DNA of 64,000 nucleotides from Deinococcus cellulosilyticus NBRC 106333 = KACC 11606 (GCF_007990775.1 NZ_BJXB01000022.1:37631-101630); one strand, 5' to 3'; shown: positions 41,903-49,815, numbered from the stretch's first letter. Notes: generated by a model not told the origin, from the sequence alone. Translations and numbers: made by a program.

Positions 41903-42445
41903 TCATTTCACCTGAACAATTTCCAGAAGATGCTGGTAAATGGCATACCCCTCATCCCACAACCCCAGACCTGAGGCGCTGTTGATGTGTCCCTTTGAAC
42001 CCACATTGATGAAAGCTGCACCCCAGGCCTGTGCCATCTCCTGTGAGCGTTCAATGGTGGCATAAGGATCATCGGTGCTGGCCACGACCACTGCCCTGAA
42101 CGGCAAGGGCTCCAGATGCATTGGAGTGAAGGACTTCACCTCTTCCGGCGTGTCCTTCCGGGCCAGATCGGGTGGAGCCACCATCAGGACGGCAACCACA
42201 GGATGGTTGATCACGCAGCATCCCCAGTGGGCCATGGCCTGACAGCCCAGACTGTGGGCAAGGATCACCGTGGGCTCTTCCGACTGGCCAATCACCTCAT
42301 CCAGACGGGAGGTCCAATTGCGCAGGTCAGGCCGCTCCCAGTTGTCCTGTTCGATGCGCTGAAATCCATGCATTTTTTCCCACAGGGTCTGCCAGTGTTC
42401 AGGGCCGCTTGATCCCCATCCGGGGAGGGTCAACACTCGGGTCAT
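41903..42445 (-). CDS. RBBP9/YdeN-type alpha/beta hydrolase
   Basis: 180 aa small serine hydrolase. LTLPGWGSSGPEHWQTLWE, nucleophile elbow AHSLGCQA, Asp in ASTDDPYA, His in GHINSASGLG: full triad of the RBBP9-like family. Substrate unknown. The start was placed at ATG 42445 because TTTAAT ends 6 nt upstream on the minus strand; the frame extends 12 codons further to 42481 without support. Confidence 0.85.
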   Translation of the reverse strand: MTRVLTLPGWGSSGPEHWQTLWEKMHGFQRIEQDNWERPDLRNWTSRLDEVIGQSEEPTVILAHSLGCQAMAHWGCCVINHPVVAVLMVAPPDLARKDTPEEVKSFTPMHLEPLPFRAVVVASTDDPYATIERSQEMAQAWGAAFINVGSKGHINSASGLGLWDEGYAIYQHLLEIVQVK

Positions 42446-42490
42446 GCCCCGATTAAATCCTTTTTGGGCTCCGGAAATCAACCTTTACCA

Positions 42491-43540
42491 TCAACTTCTG
42501 TCGCGCGGTGAGGTCGTGGATTCCCGTTGAATCAGCTCCGTTGGAAAAGGACCGGGAACTTCAGGATTCTGGCCTTCTGCCAGAGACACCAGCATCTGGA
42601 CTGCCACCTCTCCCATCTGCTGCAGGGGTTGCCGTACAGTGGTCAGACCCGGGCGGGAGGCGGCAGCAATGGGCAGGTCATCGAATCCCACCACAGACAG
42701 ATCCCGGGGCACTTCCATGCCGAGATCCTGGGCCATGTGGATTGCACCCAGAGCCATGGCATCCCCCGAAACAAAAAGGGCCGTGGGCGGCTCAGGGAGG
42801 GTCAACAGACGCTGCGTGGCCTGCTCTCCACTGACTTTGGTGTAGTTGCCATGCTGAATGTAGCCTTGTGGGATCTGCAGTCCGGCAGCAGCCATGCTTT
42901 CCAGATAGCCCCTGTAACGTTCATCGGCATCGTTGCGGTCATGGAGGCCGGGCACAAAAGGACCTTCTGGACGACGCCCTTCATCTGCCAGACCACTGAT
43001 GAAACCAATGCGGGTGTGACCGAGCGAGATCAGGTGCTGCATCGCCTGACATGCCCCTCCGTAATTGTCCACCGTCAGTGGCCTGTCTCCGGGGCCGTCC
43101 ACACTGACCACATGGGCAGGCAGATCGGTGTGTTTCCAGCGTCCATCCCTCGAAGGCTGAATCAGGAGGGCTCCGGTGGAGAGGCGCGTCATCATGGAGA
43201 GGTCTGAAGTGCCACTTTCCACCAGCATCATCACCACCAGATCGTAATTCAGCGCTTCGGCGGCTCTGGCGGCACCCTGCACCACCTCTGAGGCGTAAGG
43301 CTTGTTCAGTTGCGGGGTGAACACACTGATCATGCGGGAACGGCCTCCTGCAAGGGCACGGGCCATGGGGTTGGCCCGGTATCCAGTGGCTTTGATGGAC
43401 TCCAGCACCTTCTCCCGGGTGGCAGGCCGCACATTGGTCTTGCCGTTGATCACATTCGATACAGTCATGGGAGAGACACCCGCGTGTCTGGCGACATCGT
43501 CAAGGGTCACCGGAGCGGAATCTGTAGGCAGTAGGGTCAT
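42491..43540 (-). CDS. LacI-family regulator of the CBM32/beta-helix gene
   Basis: 349 aa. HTH VTLDDVARHAGVSPMTVSNV, hinge NPMARALAGGRSRMISVF, then the sugar-binding-like effector domain (GFISGLADEGRRPEG, FVSGDAMALGAI, GFDDLPIAAASRPGLTTV). Divergent from the carbohydrate-binding lipoprotein gene. Two TGTAGCG-type operators with 31-bp spacing in the intergenic region are its likely targets. The effector is probably an oligosaccharide released by that enzyme. Confidence 0.9.
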   Translation of the reverse strand: MTLLPTDSAPVTLDDVARHAGVSPMTVSNVINGKTNVRPATREKVLESIKATGYRANPMARALAGGRSRMISVFTPQLNKPYASEVVQGAARAAEALNYDLVVMMLVESGTSDLSMMTRLSTGALLIQPSRDGRWKHTDLPAHVVSVDGPGDRPLTVDNYGGACQAMQHLISLGHTRIGFISGLADEGRRPEGPFVPGLHDRNDADERYRGYLESMAAAGLQIPQGYIQHGNYTKVSGEQATQRLLTLPEPPTALFVSGDAMALGAIHMAQDLGMEVPRDLSVVGFDDLPIAAASRPGLTTVRQPLQQMGEVAVQMLVSLAEGQNPEVPGPFPTELIQRESTTSPRDRS

Positions 43541-43594
43541 GGCTGGAGCAACCTCATCATTTCAAATCTCCCAGGAAGGTGCAATCAGGCAAAT

Positions 43595-43606
43595 TGTAGC
43601 GGTATA
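43595..43606 (+). promoter_or_regulatory. LacI-type operator 1
   Basis: TGTAGCGGTATA lies 5 bp upstream of the -35 of the lipoprotein promoter. It shares TGTAGCG-TA-A with operator 2 in the opposite orientation. Confidence 0.6.
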
Positions 43607-43610
43607 CCTC

Positions 43611-43639
43611 TTGCATTTTCAGAATTTTAGCGCTACATT
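43611..43639 (+). promoter_or_regulatory. Promoter with LacI-type operator 2 over the -10
   Basis: -35 TTGCAT (43611-43616), 17-bp spacer, -10 TACATT (43634-43639). Operator 2, TTTAGCGCTACA (43626-43637; TGTAGCGCTAAA on the other strand), overlaps the -10. Operator centres are 31 bp apart, three helical turns. Confidence 0.7.
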
Positions 43640-43890
43640 ACAACAGTATACAGACAATTTCGCTGTTCGTTGCTTTGTCGTTCCACCATGCTGACGACGA
43701 ACATCTTTCTGCATTCCCTGTAGAAGCTCTGCGCCGACTGGCACAGGGTTGGATTCCAATTCTGCTCAGCAGGTCCAGCCTGCCTGAGAAGGTGACCCAT
43801 TGTTCAAACCGTTGCTCCACTGGCTGTGTCAGGGGAAGGCCGACCCCTGGCCTCTCGTTCTCATCCCAAAAGTTTTTTCTGGAGGTTTTG
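43640..43890. other. Leader region of the CBM32/beta-helix gene
   Basis: About 250 bp between the promoter and the ATG. The reading frame of the gene stays open here but has no start with a ribosome site and reads as low-quality sequence, so it is treated as 5' UTR. No terminator hairpin recognised. Confidence 0.4.
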
Positions 43891-46116
43891 ATGCGCAAGT
43901 ACACCCTTCTTTTCACTGGACTTCTCGCCGCCCTGAGCAGTTGCGGCACCCAGGTTGGTTCTCCTGGCAGCAACGCTCCCTCTGCAACAGTGGTCAAGCA
44001 GGCCGTCTGCGACCCTGCCAACATCGCCCTGAACAAATCGGCCCTGACCTCCTCCTCTGAATGGGGAGGCAACCTTGCCACTGCAGCAGCCCAGGCTTTC
44101 GACGGCAACACTGGAACACGCTGGTCCAGCGCCCACTCCGATCCCCAGTGGATTCAGGTGGACCTGGGCAGCATTCAGAGCCTCTGTGAAATCACCCTGC
44201 AATGGGAAACCGCATATGGCAGGGCTTTCCGCATCGAAGTGTCAGACACCGGCACCGGAGGCTGGACCCAGATCTACTCCACCACCACCAGCACAGGTGG
44301 CACCCAGGTGATCCCTGTCACTGGCTCAGGCCGTTACGTGCGCCTGACTGGAACCCAGCGGGCCACCCAGTGGGGCTACTCCCTGTGGGAATTCGGGATC
44401 AAAAAAGTGGGAACCGACATCTTCACCACGGACACCCCGGATTTTGGCCCCAACGTTAAAATTTTCAACGATGCCGACTCTGATGCCACGATTCAGGCTG
44501 CACTGGACAGCGCTTTCACTCCACATGTGAAAAGTGCCTCGGCCCAGTTCGGAGAACAGCGCTTCGCTTTCCTGTTCAAACCCGGCACCTACAACGTGTG
44601 GGCCAACGTGGGCTACTACACCCACCTGGCAGGGCTGGGCCTCAACCCTGACGATGTGACCATCACACGCAACATCAATGTGGACAGCGGCTGGAACTAC
44701 GGAGATGAATCCAACGCCACCCAGAACTTCTGGCGCACTGTGGAAAACCTCGCTGTGCTGCCCGAAGGGGGAAGCACACGCTGGGCCGTTTCACAGGCTG
44801 CACCCATGCGCCGCGTCCACATCCGGGGCAACATGGCCCTTGGTCCTTCCAACATGGACTGGGGACAGGGCTATGCCAGCGGAGGCTACCTCGCAGACAG
44901 CAGGGTGGATGGTCAGATCATCTCCGGCTCCCAGCAGCAGTGGTACACCCGGGACAGCAGCATCGGCAGCTGGAATGGTGCCGTCTGGAACATGGTGTTC
45001 TCTGGCGTAAACGGTGCACCTGCCCAGACCTTCCCCAACCCACCCCACACCACCCTGGCCACCACCCCCGTCACCCGCGAGAAGCCCTACCTGTACATCA
45101 TGCCTGATGGCAAGTACCGGGTCTTCCTGCCCTCCATGCGCACCAACTCTGCAGGAGCCACCTGGCCCAACACCCCTGGCACCTCCCTCCCCATGAGCCA
45201 GTTCTATGTGGCCAAACCTGGCGACAGTGCAGCCAAACTCAATCAGGCCCTTGCGCAAAACCTCAACCTGTTCTTCACCCCTGGGGTCTACCGCCTCAAC
45301 CAGACCCTCAAAGTCACCCGTGCGAACACTGTGGTGATGGGCATTGGCCTGGCCACCCTGATCCCTGAAAACGGCATCACCGCCATGGAGGTCAGTGACG
45401 TGGACGGGGTTCGCATTGCAGACCTGCTGTTTGATGCTGGCACCACCAACTCCCCTGTCCTGCTGCAGGTGGGACCCACAGGCTCGTCTGTCAACCACTC
45501 GGCCAACCCCATCACTGTGCAGGATGTGTACTTCCGCATTGGGGGGGCTGTTGCCGGTAAAGCCACCACCAGCCTGGTGGTCAATGCCCACAACACCATC
45601 CTGGACCATATCTGGGCATGGCGTGGAGATCACGGTGCAGGCATCGGCTGGAACAGCAACACCGCCGATCACGGGGTGATCGTCAACGGCAACAATGTGC
45701 TTGCCACGGGCCTCTTCGTGGAGCACTACCAGAAACATCAGGTGATCTGGAACGGGCAGGGAGGCAAAACCATCTTCTTCCAGAATGAAATGCCCTACGA
45801 CGTGCCCAACCAGAGCGTCTGGACCAGCGGAAATGGCAATGGCTACGCCGCCTACAAGGTCGCCAACTCCGTGACCACCCACGAAGCCTGGGGATTTGGT
45901 GTGTACTGCTTCTTCAACATCGGAGGCACCAACACCAACATCAATGCGGCCAGAGGCATCGAAGTGCCCAATGTCGCAGGGGTGAAGATGCGCCACATGC
46001 TGACAGTCTCTCTGGGCAACAACGGCAGCATCACCAATGTCATCAACAACACGGGGGCTGCAGTGCCCCTCCCCAACACCAACACTGTGCCCAGCTATGT
46101 GGTCAGTTACAACTGA
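43891..46116 (+). CDS. F5/8-type (CBM32) plus beta-helix lipoprotein, probable polysaccharide-active
   Basis: 741 aa. Lipobox LSSCG near residue 18. Residues about 30-170: an F5/8 type C / CBM32 domain (NIALNKSALTSSSEW, FDGNTGTRWSS, WIQVDLGS, FRIEVSDTG, RYVRLTGTQRATQWGYSLWEF). Then a long right-handed beta-helix of pectate-lyase/GH55-like type (FLFKPGTYNVWANVGYYTHL, LFFTPGVYRLNQTLKV, Asn/Gly-rich turns). Likely binds and acts on a plant or fungal polysaccharide at the cell surface; exact activity cannot be told. Ribosome site GGAGG. Controlled by the divergent LacI protein. Confidence 0.8.
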   Translation: MRKYTLLFTGLLAALSSCGTQVGSPGSNAPSATVVKQAVCDPANIALNKSALTSSSEWGGNLATAAAQAFDGNTGTRWSSAHSDPQWIQVDLGSIQSLCEITLQWETAYGRAFRIEVSDTGTGGWTQIYSTTTSTGGTQVIPVTGSGRYVRLTGTQRATQWGYSLWEFGIKKVGTDIFTTDTPDFGPNVKIFNDADSDATIQAALDSAFTPHVKSASAQFGEQRFAFLFKPGTYNVWANVGYYTHLAGLGLNPDDVTITRNINVDSGWNYGDESNATQNFWRTVENLAVLPEGGSTRWAVSQAAPMRRVHIRGNMALGPSNMDWGQGYASGGYLADSRVDGQIISGSQQQWYTRDSSIGSWNGAVWNMVFSGVNGAPAQTFPNPPHTTLATTPVTREKPYLYIMPDGKYRVFLPSMRTNSAGATWPNTPGTSLPMSQFYVAKPGDSAAKLNQALAQNLNLFFTPGVYRLNQTLKVTRANTVVMGIGLATLIPENGITAMEVSDVDGVRIADLLFDAGTTNSPVLLQVGPTGSSVNHSANPITVQDVYFRIGGAVAGKATTSLVVNAHNTILDHIWAWRGDHGAGIGWNSNTADHGVIVNGNNVLATGLFVEHYQKHQVIWNGQGGKTIFFQNEMPYDVPNQSVWTSGNGNGYAAYKVANSVTTHEAWGFGVYCFFNIGGTNTNINAARGIEVPNVAGVKMRHMLTVSLGNNGSITNVINNTGAAVPLPNTNTVPSYVVSYN

Positions 46117-46158
46117 AGGATCATGAGACCTGAACCAGAGATCAGGCTGAACAAGCAA

Positions 46159-46352
46159 AGTTCACAGTAGACAGTTCACAGTAGACAGCAAAACCAAAAC
46201 AGCAAAAGCGACTGAATTGAAGCCATCATCTTTCATCCAGTCGCTTTTGCTGTTTGAACCATTTGACTGAGCCGCTCTGGACGAGCAGAACTGAGTTGAG
46301 ATCAAGAGAAAACACATCTTGAACCCTCTCACTGTGAACTGAAAACTGTGAA
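46159..46352. repeat. Nested inverted repeat with heptad ends
   Basis: Outer arms: AGTTCAC and AGTAGAC alternating twice (46159-46186), and CTGTGAA, CTGAAAA, CTGTGAA inverted (46332-46352). Inside is a perfect 18-bp hairpin, AAACAGCAAAAGCGACTG (46197-46214) with its complement (46238-46255). It separates two convergent genes, so the inner hairpin may also terminate both. Confidence 0.8.
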
Positions 46353-46364
46353 ATGAAGTCTTCC

Positions 46365-47576
46365 CTAAATGCTGCTGCCCAGAAAACTCAATTCCCGCTG
46401 GTCCTCACCTTTCACCTGTCTGAGGGCCTGTTCCAGATCGGCAATCAGGTCATCTGCATCCTCAATCCCGATGGACAGGCGCACCAGACCATCTGTCACA
46501 CCCACAGCTTTTTTCGCTTCCTCTGGCATGGGAGAATGGGTGGTGCTGGCAGGATGGCAGGCCAGAGATTCCACATCCCCCAGTGACACTGCCTGGGTGA
46601 AGAGTTTCAGGCTGTCCAGGAAACGGGCACACGCGGCAAAACCACCATCAAGCTCAATGGCAAGCACCCCCCCTGCAGACTTCAGGTAACGTCTGGCCTG
46701 TTCATGGCTGGGATGGGAGCGCAGCCCTGCATAATGGACAGCCCTGACTGCAGGGTGTCCCTGCAGGTATTCAGCCACCTTCTGGGCATTTCTGGCATGG
46801 GCGTCCATGCGGATGGGGAGGGTTTTGATCCCCCGCATCAGCAGGAAAGCCTCAAAGGGTCCCAGGGCTCCTCCCAGATGCCTGAGCCCTTCAAAACGGA
46901 CCATGTGCATCAGGTCTGCTTTGCCTGCCACCACACCAGCAATCAGGTCTCCGTGCCCGGAAAGGTACTTGGTTGCAGAGTGCACCACCACATCCGCTCC
47001 ATGTTCCAGAGGACGGAACAGGTACGGGGTCGGGAAGGTGTTGTCCACCACCACCAGGGCACCCACAGCCCTTGCCAGATTCACCACTTTTTCCACATCC
47101 CAGACTTTCAGGGTGGGGTTGGTGACGGGCTCGAAAAAGACCATCTTGACCCTGTCTGACAGAACGTTCTGCAGGGCATCAAGATCGTGACAGCGGTGAA
47201 TGGTCACTCCAAATTTGGTCAGGATCTCCTGAAAAAAGCCATCTGTTCCCCCATAAATCGGGTCCAGAAAGGCCATCTCGTCGCCACTTTTCAGCACGGT
47301 GACCATCAGGGCACTGATGGCCGCCATCCCACTGCTGAAAGCCACAGCGTCTTCTGCACCCTCCAGGGCAGCCAGTTTGACCTCCAGTGCCCGGGTGGTG
47401 GGGTTGGAAATGCGCGTGTAAATGTAGCCTTCTTTTTCCCCGGCAAAAAGCGCCCTTCCCTGCTCTGCATCAAAATAGGTGAAGGTGCTGGTCTGGTAGA
47501 TGGGTGTGGCGTGCGCACCGGTCTGGGGGTCAGCTCCCCCACCCGCATGCACAGCTTTGGTGTTGAAGCCTGACAT
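46365..47576 (-). CDS. Methionine gamma-lyase-like Cys/Met metabolism PLP enzyme
   Basis: 403 aa fold-type I PLP enzyme. TKAVHAGGGADPQTGAHATPIYQTSTF-type N-terminus (seen in shorter pieces), YTRISNPTTRALE, DNTFPTPYL, the PLP Lys in HSATKYLSGHGD, and SLGDVESLACHPASTTHS. LSGHGD and the C-terminal region resemble methionine gamma-lyase closely, but the Cys of its YGCT motif is Gly here (YGGT), so cystathionine gamma-lyase or a sulfhydrylase is possible. Divergent from an Lrp regulator, a layout used by methionine gamma-lyase genes elsewhere. Confidence 0.82.
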   Translation of the reverse strand: MSGFNTKAVHAGGGADPQTGAHATPIYQTSTFTYFDAEQGRALFAGEKEGYIYTRISNPTTRALEVKLAALEGAEDAVAFSSGMAAISALMVTVLKSGDEMAFLDPIYGGTDGFFQEILTKFGVTIHRCHDLDALQNVLSDRVKMVFFEPVTNPTLKVWDVEKVVNLARAVGALVVVDNTFPTPYLFRPLEHGADVVVHSATKYLSGHGDLIAGVVAGKADLMHMVRFEGLRHLGGALGPFEAFLLMRGIKTLPIRMDAHARNAQKVAEYLQGHPAVRAVHYAGLRSHPSHEQARRYLKSAGGVLAIELDGGFAACARFLDSLKLFTQAVSLGDVESLACHPASTTHSPMPEEAKKAVGVTDGLVRLSIGIEDADDLIADLEQALRQVKGEDQRELSFLGSSI

Positions 47577-47708
47577 GTGGACTCCTTTCGAGAGAAGGAA
47601 AATTCAGCTTTTGTGTACACCCATTTTAGCTTTCTCTTTACTCTCAGGGAATGACAGCAGCAGGGCAGAATCCCGGAAACACTTTGGAAATTGTGCCAGA
47701 ATCTGAGC

Positions 47709-48167
47709 ATGCCTTTGGAAAACAAAAATCTGGATGAAACCGCCTGGAAACTGCTGGAACTCCTGCAGCAAGACGCCCGCATGAGCTACAAGGATCTCGC
47801 CAGACATGTGGGCCTCACCCCTCCAGCTGTGGCAGAGCGTCTCAAAAAGCTGGAAGATGCAGGCATCATCCGGGGATACACGGCAGATCTGGACCTTGCC
47901 GCACTGGGTCGGCCTCTTGTGGGGTTCATCCGCCTCAGTGCCACAGGCGACAAATTCCCCTTTCTGGACCACATCACTGAGAACATCCCCGAATCGCTGG
48001 AATTCCACCGCATCACAGGCGGAGACAGTTACATGCTGAAGGTGGCCGTCAGAGACATGGCCCATCTGGAAAGCGTGCTGGACAGACTCTCCCCTTATTG
48101 CACCCCCACCACTTCACTGGTGATTTCCTCTCCCCTGCCCACCCGCATTGTCCGGCCCCTCCCCTGA
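47709..48167 (+). CDS. Lrp/AsnC-family regulator
   Basis: 152 aa. N-terminal HTH (LDETAWKLLELLQQDARMSY, LARHVGLTPPAVAERLKKLE, GIIRGY) and C-terminal RAM/AsnC domain (EFHRITGGDSYMLKVAVRDMAHLE). Senses amino acids as an octamer. Divergent from the methionine gamma-lyase-like gene and upstream of threonine dehydratase, so it may control amino-acid breakdown. CAGAAT ends 6 nt before ATG 47709 and there is no Shine-Dalgarno; leaderless start. Confidence 0.9.
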   Translation: MPLENKNLDETAWKLLELLQQDARMSYKDLARHVGLTPPAVAERLKKLEDAGIIRGYTADLDLAALGRPLVGFIRLSATGDKFPFLDHITENIPESLEFHRITGGDSYMLKVAVRDMAHLESVLDRLSPYCTPTTSLVISSPLPTRIVRPLP

Positions 48168-48223
48168 GACCCTCAGACCACATTTTGCAGACAGGCCCCT
48201 CCATCTTCCAGAAGACAATGTGC

Positions 48224-48229
48224 TACAGT
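48224..48229 (+). promoter_or_regulatory. Extended -10 of the ilvA leader
   Basis: TGC-TACAGT (extended -10 form TGnTANNNT) ends 6 nt before the leader-peptide ATG at 48236. No clear -35. Confidence 0.5.
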
Positions 48230-48235
48230 CTGGTT

Positions 48236-48283
48236 ATGTTCGTGGTACGAATTATTCGCCAGCCCGGGGGACTCCTCGGGTAG
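48236..48283 (+). CDS. Branched-chain leader peptide, 15 aa
   Basis: Encodes MFVVRIIRQPGGLLG: two Val, two Ile and two Leu codons in 15, the end products made through threonine dehydratase. An ATG six codons upstream in frame is possible, but it lies before the -10. The stop codon lies 20 bp before a strong terminator hairpin, as in amino-acid attenuators. Ribosome stalling at the Val-Val-Arg-Ile-Ile codons when these amino acids are scarce would favour read-through. Confidence 0.78.
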   Translation: MFVVRIIRQPGGLLG

Positions 48284-48336
48284 GCTGTCGTATCCCTACC
48301 CCGACCCCCAGCAAGTTCTGCTGGGGGTTTTTCTTT
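48278..48336 (+). terminator. Attenuator hairpins of ilvA
   Basis: Hairpin GGGTAGG / CCTACCC (48278-48301) overlaps the leader stop; then the terminator ACCCCCAGCA / TGCTGGGGGT (48304-48328) with a T-rich tail. The G-run at 48265-48270 could instead pair with CCCCC of the terminator arm and serve as antiterminator. ilvA begins 18 bp after the T-tract. Confidence 0.8.
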
Positions 48337-48353
48337 TTGCTCTGGAGGCAATC

Positions 48354-49394
48354 ATGATGACAGGCACACAGATGACGGCAGAGGAAAACACAGACACAGC
48401 AGCATTCATGGAGCAGGTCCTGCGGACCCACGTGTACAACCTGGCCATTGAAACCCCCCTGCAGGAAGCCCGGACTCTCAGCAGGCACCTGAACAACCGC
48501 ATCCTGTTCAAACGTGAAGACCACCAGCCCATCTACTCCTTCAAACTGCGTGGAGCCTGTCAGAAGATCAGCAGCCTGTCTGATGAGGAAAAGGCCAGAG
48601 GCATCATCACAGTGTCTGCAGGAAACCATGCCCAGGGGGTGGCTTACACTGCACACCATCTGGGCCTCAGGGCTGTGGTGGTCATGCCCGAAATTGCTCC
48701 ACAGATCAAAGTGGAGTCTGTCAGAGACTGGGGATCAGAAGTGATCCTGTATGGCCAGAATGTCACCGAAGCAGAGCAGCACGCTCGCAAACTGCAACAA
48801 GAACAGAACCTGACTTTCGTGCATCCCTATGATGATCCCCTGGTGATCGCTGGACAGGCCACGGTGGGTCTCGAACTTCTCCGTCAGGCTCCCGCAGAAC
48901 CGTACACCGTCTTCATCCCTGTGGGCGGAGGGGGCCTGATCGCTGGAATCGCCACGGTCCTGAAAGCCATCCGCCCGGACATCAGGGTGGTCGGTGTTGA
49001 ACCTGAAAATGCCGACGCCATGATCCAGAGCATCCAGGCTGGTCAGCAGGTCAGGCTTGAGCATCTCGACACCTTTGTGGACGCTGTGGCCGTCAAACAG
49101 GCAGGCTTCCATCCCTTCACACTGGCGCAGAAGCACGTCGATGACTGGGTGACGGTCAGCAACCATGAGGTCTGCCTCGCCATCCGGGACATCTACAACG
49201 ACACCCGCACCTTCATGGAACCCGGAGGAGCACTGGGCACCGCAGGAATGAAAAAATACGTGCAGGAAAAGGGCCTCACCGGGCAGACCCTGATCACCAT
49301 CACCAGTGGAGCCAACGCAGACTTTGACCGCATTCGGGAGGTGGCCCAGAGGCTTTTTGAGGGGCAGAAGCCTGTGGGAAGGGTGCTGCTGTAG
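48354..49394 (+). CDS. ilvA: Threonine dehydratase, short form without ACT domain
   Basis: 346 aa PLP enzyme, threonine to 2-oxobutanoate. PLP Lys in YSFKLRGAC, SAGNHAQGVAY, the phosphate loop PVGGGGLIAG, C-terminal TSGANADFDR. It lacks the C-terminal regulatory ACT domains of feedback-inhibited biosynthetic IlvA, so by length alone it could be the degradative type. The upstream Ile/Val/Leu attenuator argues for an isoleucine-biosynthetic role, with control by attenuation. Ribosome site GGAGG before ATG 48354. Confidence 0.92.
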   Translation: MMTGTQMTAEENTDTAAFMEQVLRTHVYNLAIETPLQEARTLSRHLNNRILFKREDHQPIYSFKLRGACQKISSLSDEEKARGIITVSAGNHAQGVAYTAHHLGLRAVVVMPEIAPQIKVESVRDWGSEVILYGQNVTEAEQHARKLQQEQNLTFVHPYDDPLVIAGQATVGLELLRQAPAEPYTVFIPVGGGGLIAGIATVLKAIRPDIRVVGVEPENADAMIQSIQAGQQVRLEHLDTFVDAVAVKQAGFHPFTLAQKHVDDWVTVSNHEVCLAIRDIYNDTRTFMEPGGALGTAGMKKYVQEKGLTGQTLITITSGANADFDRIREVAQRLFEGQKPVGRVLL

Positions 49395-49407
49395 ATTCCC
49401 ACAAAGC

Positions 49408-49440
49408 AAAACCCCTCCTCCCGAAGGAAGAGGGGTTGTT
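49408..49440. terminator. Bidirectional terminator, ilvA and rplQ
   Basis: The stem AACCCCTCCTCC / GGAAGAGGGGTT (one mismatch, loop CGAA) lies between convergent ilvA and the ribosomal block. Confidence 0.85.
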
Positions 49441-49454
49441 GTTTGCTTCTGAAC

Positions 49455-49805
49455 TCAGATCAGTTCGATCAGAGCGACAGGAGCGGAATCACCGCGACGC
49501 ACACCAACGCGCAGAATGCGGGTGTAACCACCGTTCTGGTTGGCGTACTTGGGGGCGATTTCGCCGAGCAGTTTGCGCACCACTTCTTTGTCGTTGATGT
49601 CGCTGCTGATCACACGACGGGCGTGCAGGTCGTTGCCTTTGGCAACGGTGATCAGGTGCTCAACGAAGGGGCGCAGCTCTTTGGCTTTGGCTACTGTGGT
49701 CTGAATGCGGCCTTCGCGCAGCAGGGCAGTCGCCTGGGCGCGAGCCAGGGCGGTACGTGCGCTGCTGTTACGGTTCAGTTTGCGGCCAGCTCTACCGTGA
49801 CGCAT
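49455..49805 (-). CDS. rplQ: Ribosomal protein L17
   Basis: 116 aa 50S protein near the exit tunnel. Begins MRHGRAGRKLNRNSSARTAL, the universal L17 start, and contains RPFVEHLITVAK. Last gene of the alpha operon, 10 bp after rpoA; ends at the bidirectional terminator. Confidence 0.98.
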   Translation of the reverse strand: MRHGRAGRKLNRNSSARTALARAQATALLREGRIQTTVAKAKELRPFVEHLITVAKGNDLHARRVISSDINDKEVVRKLLGEIAPKYANQNGGYTRILRVGVRRGDSAPVALIELI

Positions 49806-49815
49806 GTCTTACTCC

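Noticed and set aside
43675..43890. Extension of the CBM32/beta-helix frame about 72 codons upstream.
   Set aside because: It begins downstream of the promoter, but there is no ribosome site; the proper signal peptide and GGAGG site are at 43891.
48218..48283. Longer leader peptide starting at ATG 48218 (21 aa).
   Set aside because: Its start lies before the extended -10 that ends at 48229; ATG 48236 fits the leaderless rule. Not fully excluded.
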